Shown one piece after another: positions 44,997 through 54,128 of a DNA stretch of 64,000 nt. The DNA is taken from contig NZ_BMPO01000003.1 of assembly GCF_014647635.1 (NCBI RefSeq), positions 310,001 through 374,000 of the forward strand, written 5' to 3'. The position numbers and the translations under genes are program-made. Source of the DNA: Pseudomonas matsuisoli (GTDB lineage Bacteria; Pseudomonadota; Gammaproteobacteria; Pseudomonadales; Pseudomonadaceae). The notes beneath the pieces were generated by a model, which saw only the letters and a program-made list of their open reading frames with translations, ran no database searches and was not told the DNA's origin. Numbering within the stretch: the first letter of the stretch is position 1; each line of letters starts with the position of its first letter.

Positions 44997-45030
44997 CTCG
45001 GATAGGCCAGACGCGCCCTCAGGCTGCCAC

Positions 45031-45951
45031 TTAGTAGATCCGCGGCTCACCTTCCGGACGCGTCTTGAAGCGCCGATGCGCCCACAGATACTGCTCCGGA
45101 CACGCCCGCACGTGCCGCTCCACCCACTGATTGATGCGCAGGCAATCTGCCTCTTCGCTGTCGCCCGGGAAATCCTCAAGCGGTGGATGAATGCACAGTA
45201 CATAGCCCTTCCCACCAGGCAGACGCCGCTGGGTCATCGGGATGACGCGAGCGCGCCCTAACCGGGCAAATTTGGTGGTGGCCGTCACCGTTGCTGCCGG
45301 GATTCCAAAGAAAGGCACGAACAGACTTTGCTTACGGCCATAATCCTGATCGGGCGCATACCAGATGGCTCTTCCGGCGCGCAGCACTTTCAGCATTGCA
45401 CGTACATCTTCTCGCTCGATGGCGGTTGCATCGGCGTTATGACGCTCGCGACCACGGCGCTGGATGTAATCGAACACCGGGTTGTCGTGCTCACGGTACA
45501 TGCCATCAATTGTATGCCGTTGCCCCAACAGCGCCGCACCGATCTCCAACGTCGTGAAATGTAGCGACATCAGGATCGCACCCTGCCCATCACGCTGGGC
45601 ATCCTGCAAATGCTCCAGCCCCTCGATATGAGCCAATCGTGCGAGGCGTGCGCGCGGCCACCACCAACTGATGGGCATCTCGAAGAAAGCCTTGCCAGTC
45701 GATGCGAAATTCTCACGAAGCAGGTGCTCACGCTCAGCCGTCGTTAGTGCTGGAAAACACAGCTCGAGATTGCGACGCGCAATGTGCCGTCGTTTTCGTG
45801 CGAAGCGATACATCAGGGCGCCTAGCCCACTGCCAAGTGTCATCAACGCCCGGTACGGCAGTTGCACGACCAGCCAAAGCGCGCCGAGCCCGACCCATAA
45901 TGGCCAATGACGAGGGTGTAGAAACGCGGATTGAAAGCGAGGGCGCTGCAT
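45031..45951 (-). CDS. lpxL: Lipid A biosynthesis lauroyl acyltransferase (LpxL/HtrB)
   Basis: 306 residues, one membrane anchor ('LWVGLGALWLVVQLPYRALMTLGSGLG'). The active-site HX4E is in 'ILMSLHFTTLEIGAALLG', followed by 'MYREHDNPVFDYIQRRGRERHN' and 'IWYAPDQDYGRKQSLFVPFFGIPAATV', the LPLAT family signatures. Adds the secondary acyl chain to lipid A. The ATG at 45951 (AGG upstream) is used. Divergent from minC as in P. aeruginosa. Confidence 0.93.
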   Translation of the reverse strand: MQRPRFQSAFLHPRHWPLWVGLGALWLVVQLPYRALMTLGSGLGALMYRFARKRRHIARRNLELCFPALTTAEREHLLRENFASTGKAFFEMPISWWWPRARLARLAHIEGLEHLQDAQRDGQGAILMSLHFTTLEIGAALLGQRHTIDGMYREHDNPVFDYIQRRGRERHNADATAIEREDVRAMLKVLRAGRAIWYAPDQDYGRKQSLFVPFFGIPAATVTATTKFARLGRARVIPMTQRRLPGGKGYVLCIHPPLEDFPGDSEEADCLRINQWVERHVRACPEQYLWAHRRFKTRPEGEPRIY

Positions 45952-46352
45952 GGAGAACCTGTAAGACGAGAACCACCGCATTCTAGGCGTTAATGCCGGC
46001 GGTTCGCGAGCAGCGGTGCCGTCGAGATGGAAATCGGCCTGTCGTGCCGGCAAAAAAGCCAGTGAAGTCTAGAGGCCACTATGGTCAGCTGACGCGTTTA
46101 TCGCTATAAACCGAGCCTGTTTCAGATGCGCGATTTTCAGCGGTGGTTTCAGCGGTGGACAGTCTCGGTGTATTGACGATCGTCTTCCCGAAGCATCGCC
46201 GACTTGCGCTCGCGCAACGGCCTTCGAATGGCTGGCGGGATACGCCCACAGGGCGAAGCGTTATGCCGTTGCAGGACATCCAATCTTTATGAAGGCCTCA
46301 TAATCTCAGAGCAGAGCGCCTTGCAGAAACGTCAACGGACCCTAGGCAGAGC
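45952..46352. other. Divergent lpxL/minC spacer with a 12-bp tandem duplication
   Basis: 401 non-coding bases. TTTCAGCGGTGG is repeated exactly twice in tandem at 46135-46158. No convincing promoter, RNA or small gene was recognised. Confidence 0.5.
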
Positions 46353-47090
46353 ATGAGCCAAACCGACCTACCTGACCAAGACCCCGTATTTCAGCTCAAG
46401 GGCAGCATGCTCGCGATCACGGTATTGGAGCTGGTACACAACGATCTAACCCGCCTCGACGAGCAACTGACCGTCAAGGTCGCCCAGGCACCCAAGTTCT
46501 TTCACAACACGCCGGTCGTTCTTGCCCTGGACAAACTGCCTGCGCACGAAGGCGCCCCGGACCTCGCCGACCTTATCAACGTGTGCAAGCGTCATGGCTT
46601 GCGGCCTCTGGCTATTCGGACCAGCCGCACAGCGGACTCGCTTGCGGCGGAAGCGCTGGAGCTACCCGTACTGCCACCCTCCGGCGCACGCGAACGCATC
46701 CTCGAACCTGTTGCAAGCATCAAGAAAGAGAAACCTGAACCGCCTCCGGAACCCGCTTATAGGCCCACCAAAGTCATTACCGTACCCATTCGGAGCGGCC
46801 AGCAGGTCTACGCCCAAGGCGGTGACCTCATCGTATTGGCCCCCGTCAGTGCGGGCGCGGAACTTCTTGCCGACGGCAATATCCATGTCTACGGTCCCAT
46901 GCGTGGAAGAGCACTGGCAGGCATCAAGGGCGACACGAATACTCGAATATTCTGCCGGCAACTCGTCGCCGAACTGGTGTCGGTCGCAGGGCATTACAAA
47001 GTGTCTGAAGATCTCAGACGTGATCCTTCTTGGGGTCAACCCGTACATATAAGCCTGACGGGCGATTTGTTGAACATCACTCGCCTTTAA
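46353..47090 (+). CDS. minC: Septum-site-determining protein MinC
   Basis: 245 residues. The N-terminal domain has '[26 protein letters not shown]', and the C-terminal beta-helix has '[44 protein letters not shown]', the MinC signature. It blocks FtsZ polymerisation at the poles. A proline-rich linker (about 128-145) joins the two domains. 129 bases before minD. Confidence 0.97.
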   Translation: MSQTDLPDQDPVFQLKGSMLAITVLELVHNDLTRLDEQLTVKVAQAPKFFHNTPVVLALDKLPAHEGAPDLADLINVCKRHGLRPLAIRTSRTADSLAAEALELPVLPPSGARERILEPVASIKKEKPEPPPEPAYRPTKVITVPIRSGQQVYAQGGDLIVLAPVSAGAELLADGNIHVYGPMRGRALAGIKGDTNTRIFCRQLVAELVSVAGHYKVSEDLRRDPSWGQPVHISLTGDLLNITRL

Positions 47091-47219
47091 CGGATACTTC
47101 CGCGAAATTCAGGGCATACATAGCTGCCGGCAAGCCCAACTGAAGTCCGCCGATCTCCCGCATTGATCGTCACGGTGTCTAGCTCCGGCCGCATTTCTTC
47201 TTTTTTGGGGTGAATCACC

Positions 47220-48035
47220 TTGGCTAAAGTTCTCGTAGTCACTTCCGGCAAAGGCGGCGTCGGCAAAACAACAACCAGCGCCGCTCTCGGCACGGGTCTC
47301 GCATTGCGCGGCCACAAGACCGTCATCGTCGATTTCGACGTAGGTTTGCGTAACCTCGACCTCATCATGGGTTGCGAACGGCGCGTCGTGTACGACTTCG
47401 TCAACGTCATCAACGGCGAAGCGACGCTGACCCAAGCTTTGATCAAGGACAAGCGGCTCGAGAATCTTTACGTCCTCGCCGCCAGCCAGACGCGTGACAA
47501 GGATGCCCTCACCCAGGAAGGCGTGGGCAAAGTCATCGACGAACTCGCGCAGACCTTCGAGTACGTGGTGTGCGACTCCCCGGCCGGTATCGAGAAAGGT
47601 GCCCACCTGGCGATGTATTTCGCTGACGAAGCCATCGTCGTGACCAACCCCGAGGTTTCTTCGGTTCGTGACTCGGACCGCATGCTCGGCCTGCTGGCGA
47701 GCAAATCCCGTCGCGCCGAACAAGGCAAGGACCCGATCAAGGAGCGTTTGCTGCTCACCCGCTACAATCCCGAGCGCGTCACCAAGGGTGAAATGCTGGG
47801 CGTGGAAGACGTGGAAGAGATTCTCGCGATCAACCTGCTCGGCGTGATTCCAGAGTCGCAAGCAGTGCTGAAAGCCTCGAACCAGGGCGTTCCTGTGATC
47901 CTCGACGATCAAAGCGATGCAGGCCAAGCCTATAGCGACGCGGTCGACCGCCTGCTCGGCAAGGAAATGCCGCATCGCTTCCTCGATGTGCAGAAGAAGG
48001 GCTTCCTGCAGCGTCTGTTCGGAGGCCGCGAATGA
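47220..48035 (+). CDS. minD: Septum-site-determining ATPase MinD
   Basis: 271 residues from a TTG start, as in other Pseudomonas minD genes ('[24 protein letters not shown]'). Deviant Walker [10 protein letters not shown], '[17 protein letters not shown]' and the C-terminal amphipathic membrane-targeting helix 'GFLQRLFGG' are present. Recruits MinC to the membrane and oscillates with MinE. Overlaps minE by 4 bases. Confidence 0.98.
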   Translation: MAKVLVVTSGKGGVGKTTTSAALGTGLALRGHKTVIVDFDVGLRNLDLIMGCERRVVYDFVNVINGEATLTQALIKDKRLENLYVLAASQTRDKDALTQEGVGKVIDELAQTFEYVVCDSPAGIEKGAHLAMYFADEAIVVTNPEVSSVRDSDRMLGLLASKSRRAEQGKDPIKERLLLTRYNPERVTKGEMLGVEDVEEILAINLLGVIPESQAVLKASNQGVPVILDDQSDAGQAYSDAVDRLLGKEMPHRFLDVQKKGFLQRLFGGRE

Positions 48036-48283
48036 ACATTTTCGATTTCTTCCGCGAGCGCAAGAAAGACACCGCGTCCATAGCGAAAGAGCGGCTCCAG
48101 ATCATCGTCGCCCACGAGCGCGGTCAGCGCACCCAGCCGGATTACCTGCCCGCGCTGCAAAAAGAGCTCGTCGAAGTCATCCGCAAGTACGTCAACATCG
48201 ATCAGGACCAAGTACAGGTCGCGCTGGATGACCAGGGCGGCTACTCCATCCTGGAATTGAACGTGACACTGCCCGACCGGTAA
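48032..48283 (+). CDS. minE: Cell-division topological specificity factor MinE
   Basis: 83 residues; '[32 protein letters not shown]' is the MinE N-terminus that stimulates MinD ATPase, followed by the dimerisation domain '[20 protein letters not shown]'. Start overlaps the minD stop (ATGA). Confidence 0.97.
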   Translation: MNIFDFFRERKKDTASIAKERLQIIVAHERGQRTQPDYLPALQKELVEVIRKYVNIDQDQVQVALDDQGGYSILELNVTLPDR

Positions 48284-48372
48284 CTCGCCGAAGCGGACAA
48301 AACCACGCACAGATGGCGGCCATAGGGCCGCCATTTCGTTTGCGTCCTTTCACCTATCGCTGCCGTACGAAC

Positions 48373-49008
48373 ATGCCCTTAAGCCAGATCACGTTCATTT
48401 ATGAAGACCCCGCACTGTTGGTGGTAAACAAGCCCACCTTGCTGCTTTCAGTGCCAGGCCGAGCTGAGGACAACCGCGACTGCCTGGTGACCCGTCTTCA
48501 GGAAAACGGCTATCCCGAGGCCCGTATCGTGCATCGATTGGATTGGGAAACGTCCGGCCTTATCGTGCTGGCCCGCGACGCCGACACACATCGTGAACTC
48601 TCACGCCAGTTCCATGACCGTGAGACAGAGAAAGCCTATACCGCGCTCTGCTGGGGCGAACCCGAACAAACCAGCGGCCGCATCGATCTTCCGCTTCGCT
48701 ACGATCCGCCGACCAAGCCACGTCACGTCGTCTGCCACGAGCATGGCAAGCAGGCGCTGACCTTCTGGCGTATCGTCGAACGTTGTGGAAACCATAGCCG
48801 GGTCGAACTCACCCCTATCACCGGCCGCTCTCATCAGTTGCGGGTACACATGCTCTCCATCGGCCACCCACTATTAGGCGACCGCCTCTACGCACATCCT
48901 GATGCCCTTGCGGCCAGTGACCGCCTCTGCCTGCATTCGAGCATGCTCACCTTCACTCACCCACAAACGGGCGAACGACTGCGATTCACGAGCGACGCGC
49001 CGTTCTGA
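48373..49008 (+). CDS. rluA: RluA-family pseudouridine synthase
   Basis: 211 residues. The catalytic Asp is in 'RIVHRLDWETSGLIVLARD', with 'EKAYTALCWGEPE' and 'TPITGRSHQLRVHMLSIGHPLLGDRLYA' following. No S4 domain, which fits the short RluA type (23S U746 and tRNA U32). Located after minE as in P. aeruginosa. The exact target RNA is inferred. Confidence 0.9.
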   Translation: MPLSQITFIYEDPALLVVNKPTLLLSVPGRAEDNRDCLVTRLQENGYPEARIVHRLDWETSGLIVLARDADTHRELSRQFHDRETEKAYTALCWGEPEQTSGRIDLPLRYDPPTKPRHVVCHEHGKQALTFWRIVERCGNHSRVELTPITGRSHQLRVHMLSIGHPLLGDRLYAHPDALAASDRLCLHSSMLTFTHPQTGERLRFTSDAPF

Positions 49009-49115
49009 CTTTTCCGTGCGCGTGAACACGCCTGTATAGGGGGGCTTAGGTCCTCCACCCAAAAACAATCTCGAAGAATTCGATACACTCCCCTGCATCA
49101 TTGTCAGGAGTGTCT

Positions 49116-50399
49116 ATGCGCGAAGATCTGAACCAAGGCCTCGTGGAATTTCTGCAGGCCTCCCCTACCCCCTTTCATGCCACCCGCAGCATCGTCCGCG
49201 CCCTCGAAACGGCCGGTTATGAAGCACTCGATGAGCGCGATGTATGGGATGTCCAGGCCGGTGGCCGCTACGTCATCACGCGAAACGACTCATCCGTCAT
49301 TGCGGTTCGTATGGGACACGACATTGCCCGCGGTATTCGCCTAGTCGGGGCACATACCGATAGCCCTTGCTTGAAGGTGAAGCCGAATCCCGAACTCCAT
49401 CGCCAAGGGTTCTTTCAATTGGGCGTAGAAGTCTACGGCGGCGCCCTTCTCGCCCCATGGTTCGACCGGGATTTGTCGCTCGCAGGCCGCGTGACGTTTA
49501 AAACCGATGGGCGCCTGCAAAGCCGGCTGATCGATTTCCGCCGGCCGATCGCAACCATTCCCAACCTTGCGATCCATCTCAACCGCGAGGCGAATCAGGG
49601 CTGGGCGATCAACGCACAGAACGAGCTGCCACCGATACTGGGGCAAGTTTCTGCGGGCAAGCAGTCCGATTTCCGGGCATTGCTGACGCAGCAATTGCTA
49701 GAAGAACATGGGGTGTCCGCTGACCTTGTGTTGGACTACGAGCTGAGTTTCTATGACACGCAGTCCGCAGCGGTCCTGGGTATCGATGGCGAGTTTTTCG
49801 CCGGTGCGCGCCTGGACAACCTCCTCTCCTGTTACGCAGGACTCCAGACACTGCTGGACACGGACACTGATGAGACCTGTGTGCTGGTTTGTACGGATCA
49901 CGAGGAAATAGGCTCGGCGTCCGCGTGTGGGGCGGATGGCCCGTTCCTGGAGCAAGTGCTGCAGCGGCTTCTACCGCCAGGCGACGGTTTCGTGCGCGGG
50001 ATTCAGCGTTCGTTGATGGTGTCTGTCGACAATGCGCATGGCATTCATCCCAACTACGCAGAAAAGCACGACGGCAACCATGGGCCTCGCTTGAACGCGG
50101 GACCAGTCATCAAGATCAACAGCAATCAGCGCTACGCCACCAACAGTGAGACGGCAGGATTTTTCCGCAACCTGTGCCTGGAAAACGAAGTACCTGTGCA
50201 GAGCTTCGTCACGCGGAGCGATATGGGCTGCGGTTCGACCATCGGCCCGATTACGGCTAGCCAATTGGGCATCAGAACGGTGGATATTGGTTTGCCAACC
50301 TTTGCCATGCACTCGATTCGCGAGCTAGCGGGCAGCCGTGACCTTGCTTATCTGGTGACGGTGTTGGGGGCTTTTTTCAGCGCGACAGCACTGCCGTAA
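49116..50399 (+). CDS. apeB: M18-family aminopeptidase
   Basis: 427 residues; di-metal aminopeptidase. '[17 protein letters not shown]' gives the metal His-Asp, '[20 protein letters not shown]' the catalytic Glu pair, '[13 protein letters not shown]' and '[39 protein letters not shown]' complete the M18 set. The ATG at 49116 follows AGGAG. Confidence 0.94.
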   Translation: MREDLNQGLVEFLQASPTPFHATRSIVRALETAGYEALDERDVWDVQAGGRYVITRNDSSVIAVRMGHDIARGIRLVGAHTDSPCLKVKPNPELHRQGFFQLGVEVYGGALLAPWFDRDLSLAGRVTFKTDGRLQSRLIDFRRPIATIPNLAIHLNREANQGWAINAQNELPPILGQVSAGKQSDFRALLTQQLLEEHGVSADLVLDYELSFYDTQSAAVLGIDGEFFAGARLDNLLSCYAGLQTLLDTDTDETCVLVCTDHEEIGSASACGADGPFLEQVLQRLLPPGDGFVRGIQRSLMVSVDNAHGIHPNYAEKHDGNHGPRLNAGPVIKINSNQRYATNSETAGFFRNLCLENEVPVQSFVTRSDMGCGSTIGPITASQLGIRTVDIGLPTFAMHSIRELAGSRDLAYLVTVLGAFFSATALP

Positions 50400-50426
50400 C
50401 GGGGGAGCGGTGCTTATCGCTTCCCA

Positions 50427-50512
50427 TAGGAGCCAGCTTGCTGGCGATCGAATTTGATCAGGCAGGACAGTTTTTCCCAACTCGATCTCGATCGCCATCA
50501 AGCTAGCTCCTA
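50427..50512. repeat. Inverted pair of REP-like elements
   Basis: TAGGAGCCAGCTTGCTGGCG (from 50427) faces its imperfect inverse CGCCATCAAGCTAGCTCCTA (ending 50512), separated by about 36 bases. It sits between the convergent apeB and SGNH hydrolase genes and may work as a BIME-like terminator or mRNA stabiliser. Confidence 0.75.
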
Positions 50513-50534
50513 CAAAAGCGTGCTTTCCCCGCCT

Positions 50535-51329
50535 TCAGCGTGACGCCTGCACCGACGCCTGCACCGCTGGAATGCCGGCCGTAGCAACGTTCAATGCATC
50601 TGGAACGGTCCGTAACGCGACATTGAGCGACTGGATAGACGCCCACGCGTCGGCCTGGAGCTCGCTAGCCGATGCTTGATCCAACTGCCGAACAATGCCT
50701 GCGGGCACCGGCGGCCGCGTACCGTAAATGAGCGAATAGAAAACCGACGCCGCAAGGTAGGACCCGGTGTACGACGGATGACTGCCATCCGCGGTAAACA
50801 GTGTTGGCTGCGGCAGATCCGCGAGCGCACGCTGCCAGGCCTGGCCAACGGGCGCAAGAAGCGACCGGGTTTCCTCGGCCAACGTGGTGTAGACCTCGTC
50901 CAGACGGGCCTGCATGGCAGGATTGTTCTGCCGCGCCCACGTCAGATACAGGATCGGCTGCGCGCCGTCCGCACGAGCCGCGTCAGCGACGAGCTTGATG
51001 TACTTACGGGTCTTTTCTGGGTCATTGATGGGCATCAGGCTGTGATCCTGAATCACCACATAGTCCCAATCTGCCTTGGCCAGCGCGGCCTGAACGTCGC
51101 CCAATTGCCAGTGCTGCTCGAGGCTCGCACCGCCAAAGGTGACATCGGCCACTTCGAGCGGACGCGCTTGCTCCGCATCGATGGACATCTGCTTCACGAG
51201 CTCTGGCAAGCGGTTGTAGAAGGTGTAGCTGTTTCCCACAAAAAGCACACGCAACGGCTCGACAGCTGCGGCAGGCAGAGCCACCGCACCTAGCAACACA
51301 CCCAAAAGCGCAAGACGCATTTTTTTCAT
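50535..51329 (-). CDS. Exported SGNH/GDSL-family hydrolase
   Basis: 264 residues with signal peptide 'MKKMRLALLGVLLGAVALPAAAV'. Block I 'RVLFVGNSYTFYNRLPEL' has the nucleophile Ser, 'DVTFGGASLEQHW' the Gly block, and 'LFTADGSHPSYTGSYLAA' the Asp-x-x-His pair of SGNH hydrolases. Such proteins deacetylate or de-esterify glycans and lipids; the substrate here is unknown. Stands alone. Confidence 0.82.
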   Translation of the reverse strand: MKKMRLALLGVLLGAVALPAAAVEPLRVLFVGNSYTFYNRLPELVKQMSIDAEQARPLEVADVTFGGASLEQHWQLGDVQAALAKADWDYVVIQDHSLMPINDPEKTRKYIKLVADAARADGAQPILYLTWARQNNPAMQARLDEVYTTLAEETRSLLAPVGQAWQRALADLPQPTLFTADGSHPSYTGSYLAASVFYSLIYGTRPPVPAGIVRQLDQASASELQADAWASIQSLNVALRTVPDALNVATAGIPAVQASVQASR

Positions 51330-51484
51330 AAGGGTCGCTCGACTGGAATTGGAGTACAGCGCAGCGCCCGTTGCGTGTTGCCCGAGGCGACGCTTCAGCG
51401 GGTTATATTCGAAAAAGTTCCAATGGCAATCCCTACCGGCTCACCTAGACGATAAGCGGTAGAGGTAAGGGGCTGATTTCCAAT

Positions 51485-53209
51485 CTAAACCGACGAGCTG
51501 TCGACCGGCGCCTTATGCTTCGCAGACGTGGATGCCTTCTTCACCTCTTCGTCGCGCAGCTCGCGACGCAGGATCTTGCCAACATTGGTCATCGGCAAGG
51601 AATCGCGAAACTCGACCGCGCGGGGGCGTTTGTACGCCGTCACATTTTCGCGCATGTGCTCCAACACCTGCGCCTCGTTCAGCGTCACGCCTGGCTTGGC
51701 GACAATGAAGAGTTTGATGGTTTCGCCGGACTTTTCATTGGGCACCCCGATTGCGGCACACTGCGCAACACCCGGTAGTGTCATCGCGACCTCTTCGAGC
51801 TCGTTGGGGTAAACATTGAAGCCCGAGACAAGAATCAAGTCTTTCTTGCGATCTACGATGCGGATGAATCCATCCTCCTGGATCACGGCGATGTCACCGC
51901 TCTTCAACCAACCGTCAGCATCGAGAATTTCGGCGGTGGCTTCTTCCCGCTGCCAATACCCCTTCATCACCTGTGGGCCTTTAATGCAAAGCTCACCGGG
52001 GCTTCCGAGCGGCAATTCATTACCTTGCTCGTCGAGCACTTTGCACAGCGTTGATGGCAATGGAATACCAATCGTGCCGAGCTGCACGTTATCCAGTGCG
52101 TTCACACAGACGATCGGGCTCGTTTCAGTCATTCCATAGCCTTCGCAGACCTGGCAACCCGTCACCTCTTCCCAGCGGCGAGCGACGGTTTGTTGCAATG
52201 CCATGCCGCCAGAGATCGTGATCTTCAGGCCTGAAAAATCCAGCTTTTGGAAGCGCTCGTCATTGCACAGTGCCGCGAAGAGCGTGTTGAGCCCAATAAA
52301 GCCGTTGAAACGCCAGGCGGCCATGTCCACGATCGTGGTCTTGAGGTCTCGGGGATTGGTGATCAACAGATTGTGGTTGCCGATCAGCATCATCGCCATG
52401 CAATGAAAGGTGAAGGCGTAGATGTGGTAGAGCGGCAATGGCGCGACGATGGTCTCCTCGCCTTCATTCAATTCCGCAGCCATCAACACCCGGCATTGCA
52501 GCATATTGGCGATCAGATTGCGGTGGGTGAGCATCGCGCCTTTCGCGACGCCTGTCGTCCCGCCCGTATACTGCAGGATTGCGACGTCCTCAGCGGCAGG
52601 CGAAACATCCGCAGCCGTAGAGCTGCGCCCTTGCTTCAAGGCAGCGTTGAAGGACACCGCCTGCGGCAGGTGATAGGCAGGCACCATTTTCTTCACATAG
52701 CGGACGACGGTATTCACCATCAGCCGCTGGACTGGCGGCAGCAAGTCGCCGACTTGCGTGACGATCACATGACGAATGGCCGTGTTCGGCAGCACCTTTT
52801 CCACCAAGTGCGCCATATTGGCCAGGCAAACCACCGCCTTCACTCCGGAATCCTTGAACTGATGCTCCAGCTCCCGGGCGGTGTACAGCGGATTGGTATT
52901 GACGACGATCAGCCCAGCGCGCATCGCACCGAAGACAGCAACCGGAAACTGCAGTAGGTTCGGCATCTGCACCGCGATCCGGTCGCCGGGACGCAAGCTG
53001 GTGTGTTGCTGCAGGTACGCGGCAAAGTGTCCGGAGAGCCGGTACAAATCGCTGTAAGTTATGGTCTTGCCGAAATTGGTGAACGCGGGTTTGTCCGCAA
53101 AACGCTCGCAGGCATACTTGAGCACCGCCTGCACGTTGGGAAATTGGTCTGCGTCGATCTCGGCGGGTACGCCCGGTGGATACTTATCTCGCCAGAAGCC
53201 ATCGATCAT
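51485..53209 (-). CDS. fadD: Long-chain fatty-acid-CoA ligase (FadD-type)
   Basis: 574 residues. AMP-binding motif 'LQYTGGTTGVAKGAMLTHRNL', 'CEGYGMTETSPIVCVNA', 'GWLKSGDIAVIQEDGFIRIVDRKKDLILVSGFNVYPNELE' and the catalytic Lys in the C-terminal 'TNVGKILRRELRDEE' are complete. Activates fatty acids for beta-oxidation. Opening 'MIDGFWRDKYPPGVPAEID' resembles P. aeruginosa FadD1. In that species two fadD genes lie side by side; only one is seen here. Divergent from the MaoC gene. Confidence 0.92.
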   Translation of the reverse strand: MIDGFWRDKYPPGVPAEIDADQFPNVQAVLKYACERFADKPAFTNFGKTITYSDLYRLSGHFAAYLQQHTSLRPGDRIAVQMPNLLQFPVAVFGAMRAGLIVVNTNPLYTARELEHQFKDSGVKAVVCLANMAHLVEKVLPNTAIRHVIVTQVGDLLPPVQRLMVNTVVRYVKKMVPAYHLPQAVSFNAALKQGRSSTAADVSPAAEDVAILQYTGGTTGVAKGAMLTHRNLIANMLQCRVLMAAELNEGEETIVAPLPLYHIYAFTFHCMAMMLIGNHNLLITNPRDLKTTIVDMAAWRFNGFIGLNTLFAALCNDERFQKLDFSGLKITISGGMALQQTVARRWEEVTGCQVCEGYGMTETSPIVCVNALDNVQLGTIGIPLPSTLCKVLDEQGNELPLGSPGELCIKGPQVMKGYWQREEATAEILDADGWLKSGDIAVIQEDGFIRIVDRKKDLILVSGFNVYPNELEEVAMTLPGVAQCAAIGVPNEKSGETIKLFIVAKPGVTLNEAQVLEHMRENVTAYKRPRAVEFRDSLPMTNVGKILRRELRDEEVKKASTSAKHKAPVDSSSV

Positions 53210-53293
53210 TAAGGCCAGCTCCTTACTACTTTGTTGTCGTCACCGCCGGAGCGGCTGATTCCTGGTTAAAATAGCGCCCTCGTAGGCGTTTCG

Positions 53294-53307
53294 CACAACC
53301 GGTTGTG
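53294..53307. promoter_or_regulatory. 14-bp perfect palindrome in the fadD/maoC divergent promoter region
   Basis: CACAACCGGTTGTG lies 85 bases from the fadD start and 191 from the MaoC start. It looks like an operator for a dimeric regulator. It does not match the PsrA consensus GAAAC-N4-GTTTC well. Confidence 0.45.
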
Positions 53308-53497
53308 ACTACGTTTTACCGGACATTCGGCATTCCGCCAATGTGCAGCTTATGAGCCGCTTTAACGCACCGGCCGCCAAACCGTATTCGTGAAAAGCCG
53401 CAAGGCGCTCCATACGCGCCGTCCCGCGTCTTCCATTGCGTATCGCGCGCCCAGGCCGGCCGGTACGCCCATATCTTTTACTCAAGCAGGACAATCC

Positions 53498-53974
53498 ATG
53501 CCCCAGGTCACCAACATCCCCTACGAAGCGCTCGAAGTAGGGCAACACGCTATCGTGGAGAAGAAAGTCGAAGAGCGCGATGTGCTGCTTTTCGCAGCCG
53601 TGTCGGGCGACAACAACCCTGTTCACCTCGATGAAACGTTCGCCGCGACAACCGTGTTCCGTGAGCGCGTTGCCCACGGCATGTTCGCGGGCGCTCTGAT
53701 CAGCGCAGCGATCGCGTGCCGCCTTCCTGGACCGGGCAGTATCTACCTTGGCCAACATCTTAACTTCGCTAAACCGGTCAAACTCGGCGATACCCTGTCC
53801 GTCCAGATCACGGTGCTGGAAAAGCTACCGAAAAACCGCGTGCACCTCTCCACCCAAGTGTTCAACCAGCGAGGCGACCTTGTCGTCGATGGGGAAGCGG
53901 AAGTGCTTGCGCCGCGCAAGGAGCAGACGCTGGAGATGCCTACTCTGCCCGAGGTGACGATCGCAGGCGCCTAA
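53498..53974 (+). CDS. MaoC-family enoyl-CoA hydratase
   Basis: 158 residues, single hot-dog fold. 'ALEVGQHAIVEKKVEERDVLLFAAVSGDNNPVHLDETFAATTVFRERVAHGMF' has the hydratase-2 motif with Asp and His (SGDNNPVH). Acts on (R)-3-hydroxyacyl-CoA/trans-2-enoyl-CoA, as PhaJ does. The paired fadD supports a fatty-acid role. 'MPQVTNIPYEALEV' start chosen at 53498; upstream codons have no homology-like pattern. Confidence 0.9.
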   Translation: MPQVTNIPYEALEVGQHAIVEKKVEERDVLLFAAVSGDNNPVHLDETFAATTVFRERVAHGMFAGALISAAIACRLPGPGSIYLGQHLNFAKPVKLGDTLSVQITVLEKLPKNRVHLSTQVFNQRGDLVVDGEAEVLAPRKEQTLEMPTLPEVTIAGA

Positions 53975-54098
53975 ACAGCGCACCGAGCGAAGATCGGGCC
54001 ACATAAAGGTGCGTGCCTCGCTTGCATTCGATCATTAAGCCGCCGCGCACATAGGGCGACGCGAACGGCGAACTGGTATGGCATGCACTGTGCAATTC

Positions 54099-54118
54099 CT
54101 CGGCAGAAATCTGCCGAG
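54099..54118 (+). promoter_or_regulatory. Hairpin at the codB ribosome-binding region
   Basis: CTCGGCAG-AAAT-CTGCCGAG forms a perfect 8-bp stem with a tetraloop ending 10 bases before the codB ATG. The only Shine-Dalgarno-like bases (GAG) are in its 3' arm, so the hairpin could hide the ribosome site or terminate early. Confidence 0.5.
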
Positions 54119-54128
54119 CGAATGCACC

